64,000 nucleotides of DNA from Acanthochlamys bracteata (Eukaryota; Streptophyta; Magnoliopsida; Pandanales; Velloziaceae): NCBI GenBank assembly GCA_019914995.1, contig CM034139.1, positions 6,178,461-6,242,460 on the forward strand, in the 5' to 3' direction. Of this stretch, positions 24,055 through 33,871 are shown piece by piece. A program made the translations under genes and the position numbers. Position 1 is the first letter of the stretch. The number at the start of each line of letters is the position of its first letter. A model generated the notes under the pieces. The model saw nothing but the letters and a program-made list of their open reading frames with translations. It ran no database searches and was not told where the DNA came from.

Positions 24055-27000
24055 CTAGAAACGAAAATGAAGACGAAAGCCCTCAACTCCGGAACAAGAA
24101 TACGGCGATCTTGAAGCAAAAATAACAGAAGAATTGTTCGAGTACTTGAAATCATGCATAAAGTTCTCTGAGTTCGAACTAGCTTCGTGAATTTTGTCTT
24201 CGAAAGAAGAATCATGGAAATCGGAGGACGCTGAAAATGCCAGAAGTTGAAGGAACAGTAAAATTTTTCTGTGAAGCAAACAATGATGTCAACGTTAGAA
24301 ACGAAACTCTGGAAGCGGAGTTGCAAACTCTGGAATAGTTGAATTTTTCTGTGAAGAAAACATTGATGTCAACGTTAGAGAATTGTAAGGCGAAGTTGTT
24401 GGAACGGAATCGAGAGCTCAGGAAGTGATTTCACCGTTGGAATCTAGGTGTAACAAGTTGGAGTTGGGTTCTAATGAGGATATTGAATTTACAAGAATTA
24501 AGTGTTTGGAGTTGGAGAAGAGGGGTAGGAATTAGTGAAGAAGGTGTTCCAGTGGGTTTAGTGGAAGCGAAGAGCAATGACATATCTGTTGAGCTGTGAG
24601 TATAAAAGGAAGTGTCTAGAGTATGATAATTTCAATGCGGGATTGAGGCAGGAGAATTTGGATCTTCGAGTGTTGAAGGAGAAAATATCTGGTCTGTTTC
24701 TTGAGAAAAATCAGGGAGATAATGGCCAGGAAGTTTCAGTTCGTAAGGGTGGAAGCCAGAGAGAGTCTCGTCACATGGATCCAGCTTTGATGGAAAGAGC
24801 ACTGAGGTTGTGTTGTTGCTCAGTAGCAGTGATAGCGAAAAAGACGATGGTGGTGACATCCTGCTTGCCAAGTATTTAGTAGGAAAGATCAGCAGTGGTA
24901 GTGGTTGAAGACCATATAGGTAGGTGTAATCAGAATCTGGTGAACCAGCTGAAGAAACAGCAGTTCTGGAAGCAGTGAAGGATAATGGACTGAGAAAGAT
25001 CCATTGAAGCATTCTGCTGGCAATACCATCATTTTGGGTTGGAAAGTTTGAAGTCCAAAGAAAGAGCTTTTAGTAGGAATAGTATGCTAGTAAAAATATA
25101 TCTCTGAGGTCTCAGAATAGGGATACCCCATATGGATCAACAAAAAGCAGTAGCAGTTGTCTCTTAAAGACGATGCTGCTCTAGACGTGGAAGCATTTTG
25201 TGTCATTTATTGCCAGCATTTGTGAAGGCAATGCAATAAAGGAGCGCGACATACTGCAATGCAAGGATTCGTTCCGTCTGATAAATACAGGTCTATGCTT
25301 TTTCACATTGCTTATCTTTTATGTCCATGTTTGTAGCGGCCTACTGCAGTTTATGCGAATAGGAGAAGTGGTTTAGGTTTGGTTCTTTTTTTTTTATTGC
25401 AGTTTTATAATGTTTGCTCATATTCCAAACTATTTCTCCGGAAATGCATGTCTTTCTTTGTGAGCCATGCAACTCACGTAAAGAAATAATGCGAATCATG
25501 CCCGAAAGGAATTTCTGGTACTAAAGCTATTTCGCCGATATTATGGTTATTGATCTCTAGTGCATCTTATTCTTGTAAACATACATCACTTATATGGAAC
25601 TTCCATTGGCCACAAGGATATGTGAAATGCTGGAACATGAATTAGCGGCTTCCAATGAGGCAGCAGCCAGGTTTGCTAATGGATACAAGTCTATGGAGGC
25701 GGAGCTCATAAAATATAAGTTGAAATGCGTGAAATTTGAGAATAAAGTAGATTAACATTTCTGGAATTTTTGTCTAAATACAGCAAGATGGAGGATGCAT
25801 TAAAGAGCTTATTAGCTCCTCTTCAGACAGAATGCGAGGGATTGGAAGAAGAGTTAATGAAGTTTAAAGTCAAGTGTTTAGAATTGGAAGACAGTGTTCA
25901 GACTGCTGAGAGGTGGTTTAGAAATGATGCCGCTGTGCTCAAAGATCCAAAAGTGGTTGTTGAAGGGCCCGTACATCATCAAAAGCTTAAGAGTCTTGAA
26001 TTTGAGACTGATAGATGTAAAGTGGGCAGTGAACTTCAAGAGTATCAGCAAAGATGCAAAGAGTATGAAGTGATTATCAATGAATTGAGGGAAACAGGAT
26101 TCAACAACTCGTGAACAAATGCTTCAGGAGTATGAGAAGAAGTGTTTCAATGTATCAACAGAAGATTGCTCGGTTAAAGAGAGACTTCTTGGGCATTAGC
26201 TCTCTCAAACAGATAGTGGAGAACGTAGATGCTGGTTGGTGCAAGAGCTTGAGAGTAACGAGAAAGTAATGAATATGGACAAATAAAGTTCAATTCTGGG
26301 TACTTTAGGAAGTTGTCATAAAGGCAGGACGCGGATGATTCTGAGATCGGCCTTCTTCCCTTGCCAAACATCGGGACGAAGCATTGACTTAAAATCTGTT
26401 ATTAGTAGCAATGCAGGTCGAACCAATACCAGTAATAGCCGCAAAGAGGCTTCTCTTTTTAGTCCAATAAACCAACTTATGCCTAAGAAGAGGCCTTGGG
26501 AGGTGCTAGACCAGAGTGGATTGGTCAATAATTTTTCTACAGAATGGCTATCTGGTAACTAGGACACTGACCTGAGAGTTCCAGCATCCAAGAGAAGCAA
26601 CATTTCTACATCCTTAAAAGGAGAAAGCACTTTCTGTCATCAAGAAAGGGAGTGGGGCAAGCAAGGATGCATCAGGAAAAGCAGAGTGATAAAAGTGTCA
26701 CCCAAGTTGCACCTGCTCAATGAAGCTGAAGGTGGGCGCTGCAGAAGCACTGGTGTTGCATTGATTCTCTTACACAACTACCTTCTAACCTGGAATTTGA
26801 AGCTTCAGACAAAACTGGAAGCGGCACAACTGCAGCTCTGGAGTTCAGATTAACAACTGAAAAGTGAAGGGCCAGATCAGTCCATATAATCCTTCAGTGG
26901 GGCTTGATATCTTGGATTCAGGAGCATCTATGTAAAAGCCCCTGAAAGACCTTGGATACAAGAGAGGGATCTGTCTCGTTGTCTCAGTGATGATCCTGCC

Positions 27001-27115
27001 TTGTGTCTGCAAGCTCAATGTGCTACATATTGTCAACATATGCAAAGGGATTAGTCAACTGGATGAATACGAAGAAAGATGAGGATGAGCTTTTTCGATG
27101 GATACTGGTAAGCAT
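24055..27115 (+). pseudogene. Decayed coiled-coil protein pseudogene
   Basis: Fragments of one coiled-coil protein are scattered over three plus-strand frames and broken by many stops and frameshifts. Readable pieces include TLENCKAKLLERNRELRK (around 24365-24430), EYKRKCLEYDNFNAGLRQEN (24600-24655), a longer open piece at 25770-26114 (CEGLEEELMKFKVKCLELED and RCKEYEVIINELRET), and a C-terminal piece near 26960-27040 with DDPALCLQAQCATY. The repeated KCLELE/KCKEYE style matches a family of plant nuclear coiled-coil proteins usually left as uncharacterised or myosin-like. A duplication of about 45 bp near 24257-24382 breaks the 5' part further. No intact transcript can be assembled. Confidence 0.65.
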
Positions 27116-28660
27116 CTGCAACACATGATTGTTTGTGGAAATAATGTTTGTACTGTTAATACTTTATTTGTAAGTAGCCTATTTCAATAGATTCAGTTAC
27201 ACCGTTTTATAGCTAATTTTTTACCTCCCAATTAGCCATGGTTCTGCACGGTAAACTGTATGGCATTTCCTTATTTTTTAAAGTGCAAACTTGGTTCTAA
27301 TTTATGACATATTGGTCTGATCACTATTTTGCATCACTCATCTTGTTATCCTTAATATATACAGAAATTACTGAGGTTTAAAATTGTCTTATTTAAAGGT
27401 ACTTAGTCTCTTTGCAAGAATTCTGTGGCCCTGCTGGCATGAATTAAATTACCTATAAAGAGTTATTAGTTGTAAGTAATAGGACAAAAAACCACTTCTT
27501 TAGAAGAAAAGGGATCATGGAATGACCCCAAAGCTGTCCGACCTTGTTAGATTCTAACAGTCTAACAATTTGTAACTGTTGCTTGTCAATTAAACTCACA
27601 TGAGTGAGATGTTAAATCAGCTTATAGAGCAATAGGCATTATTGCCATATTCATCATCACATGAAATTTGTACAAGATTTGCTCCTCTAGAGACCTTTGT
27701 AATGCAAACGACTTATTTATTCTAGCATCATTTTAGTGGATGGTTTCACTAATGTTAATTTATGTCTAATAATAAATAAATGGAGAGTATGCCATGAGAA
27801 GAAAATTAGTGTCAATAAGACATGCTAGATCAGAGGCTAGGGAAGTTAATAATAGGTAATATTCTGGTAGCTCACGCTTTAGTAATGTGTTATATGCCAA
27901 TATTGCCTATTCATAAACATTGATACCTCCATAACATGTTAGTATGTGACATGATAGCACCTTCTGTCAAAAACTAGGGCTTGTTTACTTCACCTCAAAT
28001 GACCCTATGAGTGACTTTTTTACCAAAAATTTACTTTTGGGTGACTTCGGATGTTTACTTTCGCAAATTTTCTCTCACAAACTCACTTCCTAACAACTCA
28101 CTTTTTATAACTCACTTCCAAGCAAGTAAACATGCCCTTAACCATTCTTTCTTCTTTTGAAATAGCTCAACTTGGGATGGGCTCTAGTTGGTTTTGTTAC
28201 TTAGATGCTTACGTCCTCAAAAACTTAATCTTTCCTTTCTTTCTTTTCCTGATAGAGGTCATGAGTGCGTAATGTAAATTCTAAGTATACTGCATTTAGT
28301 CTAACCTAGCACTCATATTAATGCCAGACAGAGGGTTCATGCATGTTCATGAGATATTGAGATAATCATTACCAAATAAGGATACCTATTGACTAAAAAA
28401 ATTTGTGAGGCACAATGAACAAACATATCCTTCTTTTTTGGTATTCTGAGCATGATTACAAATGCTGAGATGCCTACAACAACTAGCATGATTAGCTAAA
28501 GTGAGCATTCGTTACTTATATCCTATCAAAATTCGGTTGAAAGTGATATTTTATTCTGCAGTATCCCTTTCAGTATACTTAAAACAAATTTTTATTTTGG
28601 TGCTTACTTCTTAGTTTTCGTTTTATTTTGGTCACTGGACTTATTTTTTTACTTTAAATT
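27116..28660. other. Non-coding spacer holding one MITE
   Basis: I see no gene. Composition is AT rich but mixed. The only clear structure is the inverted-repeat element at 27976-28139. Confidence 0.6.
27976..28139. mobile_element. MITE with 15-bp terminal inverted repeats
   Basis: The left end reads AGGGCTTGTTTACTT and the reverse complement of the right end reads AGGGCATGTTTACTT, 14 of 15 matching. The element is about 164 bp and non-coding, with internal repeats of the form AACTCACTT. The outermost bases are CTA on the left and TTA on the right, compatible with a three-base TWA-like target duplication that has drifted. Size, GGGC-start ends and possible TWA flank suggest a Tourist-like (PIF/Harbinger) element; the superfamily is an inference. 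Confidence 0.75.
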
Positions 28661-28675
28661 TCAGTTCCAAAACCA

Positions 28676-28765
28676 TGGCAGAGACATTAATTGATGTCGA
28701 GAAGAACGTCGAAGAGTTGTTCACTGCTCAGATCCTGAGTTCATAGGTCGCTGCTGCCAACTAGT
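28676..28765 (+). pseudogene. Possible tiny gene fragment starting MAETLIDVEKNV
   Basis: A short open stretch begins at an ATG and reads MAETLIDVEKNVEELFTAQ before a stop. It faintly resembles the start of coiled-coil NBS-LRR proteins, but nothing downstream supports this. It may be chance. Confidence 0.15.
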
Positions 28766-29119
28766 ATGTTCATGAGATAATTTGATAGATATATTAGCTG
28801 AGAATCAGTGAGCTCGTGAACAAGAACATCTTTTTTTGTTTTGTATATTTGAGCATGATTATCATGGCGACCGAGTTACCCAGAACAAGTCAGCTAATGA
28901 AAGCCAGTTTGCTTTACTTATAATCAATCACAAGTATTTATTCCAGACTTCAATATTTGATTGTCGGTGCCGAACTCATGGTGAACATGTTAACTTTATG
29001 GTAATCCATCTTGGCTGCTGAAGAAGAGTATTGTTGAAAAGTTGCTGACTTTTGATTCTGCTTTCATATGTAGTAGTGATCCAACCTTACTATGTCAAGC
29101 AGCTGCTGCAAGTCTCTAT

Positions 29120-29650
29120 GTCAACAACGAAGGCCCCCAACTAGTTCTCCCATCATTATTATTCCACCTTTCATTCCTTCTGCATTTTTTTTAAAGTAGC
29201 TATCCTGCATCTGCTAAGTTGCCAAAGCTGATGAAGACCTTTTATGTTTATGTTATTAATCCAGATCATATACTTTTAGTTGTATTAGATAAGGTTAAAT
29301 TTTATTAATTATTTTTAACATTCCCGATTGATCCGGACGGACGAATCGTTTCGGATCAAAATGAGGCACAACTGATTGTGACAGATCGATTGCACTGAAG
29401 ATTTATTTATAGAGATAATTCACGGGTCAATTCGGACTAGTCAGGTTTGAGTCTGATTATGAGGTCAATAACGAAGGCCCCAACTAGTTCTCCCATCACT
29501 ATTATTCCACCTTTTATTCCGTCTGCATTTTTTTAAGTATCTATCATGCATCTGCATAATAAGTTGCCAAAGCTGATGAAGACCTATTTATGTTTATGTT
29601 ATTAATATTTAATCCAGACCATATACTTTTTGCTTATACTTGTGTTGTAT
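29120..29650 (+). repeat. Direct duplication of about 170 bp, copies about 345 bp apart
   Basis: The block starting GTCAACAACGAAGGCCC at about 29120 recurs as GTCAATAACGAAGGCCC at about 29463. Both continue through ACTAGTTCTCCCATCA, TTATTCCACC, GTTGCCAAAGCTGATGAAGA and TTTATGTTTATGTTATTAAT to a shared CATATACTTTT. The copies differ by scattered substitutions and small indels, so the duplication is not recent. No coding function is visible. Confidence 0.8.
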
Positions 29651-29689
29651 TGGAGTTCTTTTTATGCAGTTTTTAAGTTTTTAATAAAC

Positions 29690-30990
29690 ATTATTACGAT
29701 TAGGACGAATGTTCATAATTAAGTTTCGTAAAAATTAAAAAAAAAAAGTATAATTTTTTAAAAGATAAAATAAAAGTAGAATTTAATATTTGTATTTCAA
29801 TAGTTTTTTAAAATGTGATGAAAATTAAAATATATAATTATATTAAAAAATATGTAAATAAAAAAATTAAAATTAAAATTTTGTATATAAAAATAAAATT
29901 TTAAATTTTTTATATAATTGATACATATTAATTATTCAAAATTTAAAATTTGACTTAAAAAAAATAAAATTAAAAACACGTCGGATGTGTTTTTTGTGTG
30001 AATGAGTTCTGATTAAAGAGCATGGGTATGTCTTGAGCAGGCCGACCTTCGATGGACCGATGGGCCACGTGAACGGTGCCCGCTCAACACGTCCTTAGTG
30101 GGCAGTTTGTCTTTCTATTTTGCCACGTCACCCGTGTGTTGTGTGCTCTTTATAAAAACGAACTCGTCAGGTTCCCCCCTTTTTTTATCTTCTTTTCAAC
30201 CGACATCGATTAGATGACGTGGCATTTTCGCAGCCATAATTGAAGTCTTGATCAGGCTGCTATGATTGAAGTGTTAAAGCTATCAAATAATCTTTACTGC
30301 GATTTAGTAGTCTTCTTCTGTCCACGTCGTCTACGTTAAACCCCATCCACATAACTATAAGGTTTTAATTATAGTAAATTCTAATTAGAGGTTCGATATT
30401 GCAAAACTAAAATTAATGATAGTTTGGAAGAACGGGCCTCGTGGTCCAAGAACGGGCTACATCGACGAATCCAGAATATCTCTTACTATTAATATTTTAA
30501 TATTAAGGAAGCCAGTGATTGCTGTTCCCGCCCGGGGCCCGCGGGTGTTCCCGGCTGCGTTTGGTATTAAATATTAAGAACAGTATTTTAATTTTTTTAT
30601 TTCATATTATTTAAAAAATTAGATAATATAAAAAATTTTAAGTAATAAAATTTTTTTATTATATATTTTTATTATTTTTATAAAAATAAAAAAAATATAA
30701 TTCATTTTAAAAAATAAAAATATTTTTTATTTTAAAAAAATTTATTTTATAAGTAATTTCAGACGCATGCACAACCCTTCTGTTTCTACTTTTTATAATA
30801 TAACTCCTTCCATTATTATTATCTGTTTTCTTATCATAGCTTTTTATAATTACTTCAATTAATTATTAAATAATTCTACAAATGCCTATGCTTCATGTTT
30901 CTCCCCTTAATTTTTATCTCCTTTTAAATCCTTTCCTCTTCTTTTCTTTCTTTTTTTCTCTCTGTTTCCTTTCGAAAGCGGTAGAGAGAA
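29690..30990. promoter_or_regulatory. Upstream region of the SPA-like gene with a cluster of ACGT elements
   Basis: After an AT-rich block (29700-29990), the stretch 30060-30340 contains a G-box CACGTG at 30066-30071 and further ACGT cores near 30080 (ACACGTCC), 30123 (CCACGTCA), 30217 (GACGTGGC) and 30323 (CCACGTCG). These are typical bZIP/bHLH sites. A family-1 MITE sits between this cluster and the transcribed region at 30555-30768. GA-rich sequence at about 30985-31018 belongs to the leader or core promoter. Confidence 0.5.
30555..30768. mobile_element. MITE-like AT-rich element, family 1, copy B (inverted relative to copy A)
   Basis: The left end reads CTGCGTTTGG and the right end reads CAGACGCATG. 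Read on the minus strand, it follows copy A (5765-6020) block by block: GCGT, TGAAATTA, TTATAAAATAAA, TTTTTTTAAAATAAAAAAT, then ATATATAATAAAAAAATTTT and ATTAC. It lies directly upstream of the SPA-like gene. Confidence 0.6.
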
Positions 30991-31652
30991 GAAAGAAAGA
31001 AAGAGGAGAGAGAGAGAGCTGGAATTCCATTTATAGTAACTTGAAGAAGGAGAAAAGGATTCTGTTTTGGGAAAGTTTAGGGTTTGGTAAAGTGTTGGTA
31101 AATCTCGAGCGGGCACTTCGTGTTCTTCTTTTTTGAAGAATTTGTTTTTGATTTTTCGAGGTAAGATTTTACTGGTTTTCATAGTAGCTTTTTTTTTTCT
31201 AGGGTTCTCATTCCAATCTTCGTCTTACTCGATTCTTAAAGATTTCAGTTCAGGTATGATGTTTTATAGTATAGTCTTTTTTTTTTTTTTGAACTTTGAA
31301 GTAAGTCGGTGGTGTTGGATTAATTTTGGTGCGTATTGTGTTTGGTTGCATTTGGATAAATTGTTGGATATCGATTGGTGTATTGGTTCCGAGTTGTCAT
31401 TTCTAATGGGTTTTCTGATGATTGGTGGACTTCCCTTTTTTAGTCTATCTTGTGTTATATATAAATTAATGTTTGATTGGAACCGATTTAAATTATGTTC
31501 AGCGTTTATTCATATTGGTTCTTCAGAAAAATTTTCCTTCTATGTTTGTTTTGTTGAGTATATAATTCTTAGTTGTCTATGTTTGTGAGAAAATTAATTT
31601 TGGGGAGAAATAATGAGTAATTGTTAATGTGTGTTGCTTGCATTTTCATTAG

Positions 31653-31770
31653 GTGGCACTAGACTTCACGATTGTATGATACATGAGTGTACTGGTATGG
31701 ACTGTGGAGCTTCAAGATTCTTGGAATTGGCCGCCTGATTTGTATAGTTGAGACGATTTAAGTTGAAGCA
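31653..31770 (+). promoter_or_regulatory. SPA-like 5' leader with upstream ORF
   Basis: The leader is spliced: a donor at 31160/31161 (TTCGAG then GTAAGA) and an acceptor at 31652 (CATTAG). The second leader exon holds an upstream ORF at 31676-31738 encoding the 20-residue peptide MIHECTGMDCGASRFLELAA, ending 32 nt before the main ATG at 31771. Its second in-frame ATG is at 31697. It could limit translation of the SPA protein; this is inference. Confidence 0.5.
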
Positions 31771-33826
31771 ATGGAAGGGGCAACAGAGGTGAATGAAAAT
31801 GTGGAGGACTCTGAGGAGTCTCCTCGCATCAGGAGGAAAGATCCTGATGAGCCTCAAATGCAACCGGAGAGCTGCAAAGCGGTCGATTCTCCTGCCCCTG
31901 TTATGACACTTGAAAGGGAATTATGTGAGCATTTGGGTTTAGGTTCTCCTGAGCTACTTATCCGGGCTATGGCGGGTAAAGTTTCAGACATGCCTGCTTC
32001 ACAGACGTTGCAGGAACAACTTCACAACAGTACATGTTCTTCTACTGATGCTGGGGTAATGGTGGAAGAGCTAACATTGGAGAAATGTAGGAACTCAAGC
32101 CAGCTTGCAGGCGGTTGCTCAAGCAGTGGAGAAGAGTCTTCTATGAGGAAAGGATTGTGGCAGAATTTTCGAAGGTTGGCAGGTAGACCAGCAGATGAAA
32201 TTTCCAATGAATCGAGCTGGCAGGGCAATAGAGATGATGCGGTTAGTCTGAACACGGTAAAAGGTTTCACGGATAGGCCTCATTCTGCATCCGCTGGCAG
32301 TTTGTCAGAAAGTGGCAACTGTAATATAATACACAACGCACCTTCTATGGATCCTGGTGGAATGAGAAAAAAGGTTTTGCCTCCATCTGGTTTCCCACAG
32401 TTTCTGATTAAGAGTTCTTTAAAAATGAAAGGCGTTGCTCATAGACATCAAGGATCAGAAGGTGCATCTATCAATACAAGCTGCAAACAGAACATTGAGC
32501 AATGTAATCAGAAAGCAGACATAGGCTTAGGGTCGCTTCATGCGCATCATGAAAAACCGAGTGAACGATCATTGGTTGGTGGTGGCACTTTTGGGTTTCA
32601 AAATTTGCGTAGTGATGGACCTGATGGTATAAGCTTGAGGGAATGGCTGCAATCAAAATGCCACAACTTAACTAAGGGTGGGAGATTGGATCTATTTAAG
32701 CAAATTGTAGAGATTGTAGATTCCTTACACTCTCAAGGATTAGTGTTACAACAACTGTGGCCATCATCTTTTACAGTTTTGCCTTCTGACAAAGTTGAAT
32801 ATGTGGGATGCTTGTGCTCTCAACGTGAACTGGAGAAAAGCTTGAGTTTTTCAAATCAGGATTTCAGCAGATTAGAACCTCATCTGAAAAGGAGACGGGA
32901 TTTGGAACAGGACATTGTTCATCAAAACTTGCCAATGAAGCATCAAAAAGTTAGGCATGATCAAGGGGGTGTAGTTGAAGAAGTGCATTTTGGTGGTCTT
33001 AACAGAGAAAGTTCTGGTTTTGATTCCAGAGACCAAACAAGAGATGGTGCTCCTTACAGCCATGAAAAGTTCCTGGGAATAACTATGCTAAATCAAGCTT
33101 CTGAACAATCAAAACCTGACTTTTTGAAATTGGAGGAGAAGTGGTATTCCAGCCCCGAAGAGATAACTGATAAGTTATGCTTTTCTTCTTCAAACATATA
33201 CAGTGTTGGTGTTCTCCTTTTCGAGGTATGAGTTTCTGCAATGATCTTTTGTGATTAGAGTTATCTTTATTTGTTTGTTTTTTTGTGTTTTGCAATAGAT
33301 GATGACTGTAATGCTTTAGCAATGATCTCTTCCTGTCTAGCCCCTCTTCAAGTGCCCACTTTTCGTCCTTGTGAGTTTAGCAGAATGCACACTTCATCAA
33401 TTCTATAGGGTGCAGAAAGAAAAGAGGATCCAGAAGAACCTTGGGTTAATTTTAGTTCTTGTTATTGATATAACCAATCACTAGCCTTATTCAATATCCT
33501 TGTGTCCATTAGAAAGGGAATATATTCTAGTGATGTGATCAATCTTATTTGTTGTATTCAGCTCCTCTGCTCCACTGATTCATGGGAAGTTCAAGTTGCT
33601 ACAATGTCCAATCTTCGTCATAGAATTCTTCCCCCATTTTTTCTTTCAGAATATCCGAAGGAGGCAGGCTTTTGTTTGTGGTTGCTTCATCCTGATCCGA
33701 CTTCACGGCCTACATCAAGGTATTAAGTTTGTCTGCCTTGATCTCGGTTGTCATTCAAGTATGATACTTGTTTTATTTTTTTCTCATTGAATCATAGCTT
33801 TACTTCTGCTGTTGTCCTGAAACAAA

Positions 33827-33871
<45 letters not shown>

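Noticed and set aside
30882..31588. Plus-strand ORFs upstream of SPA
   Set aside because: They lie in the GA-rich leader and the 5' UTR intron, with low-complexity Phe/Lys-rich translation and no family similarity.
32629..33225. Active protein kinase in the SPA-like protein
   Set aside because: The region resembles the SPA kinase-like domain but I see no canonical glycine-rich loop, HRD or DFG motif; it is annotated as kinase-like only.
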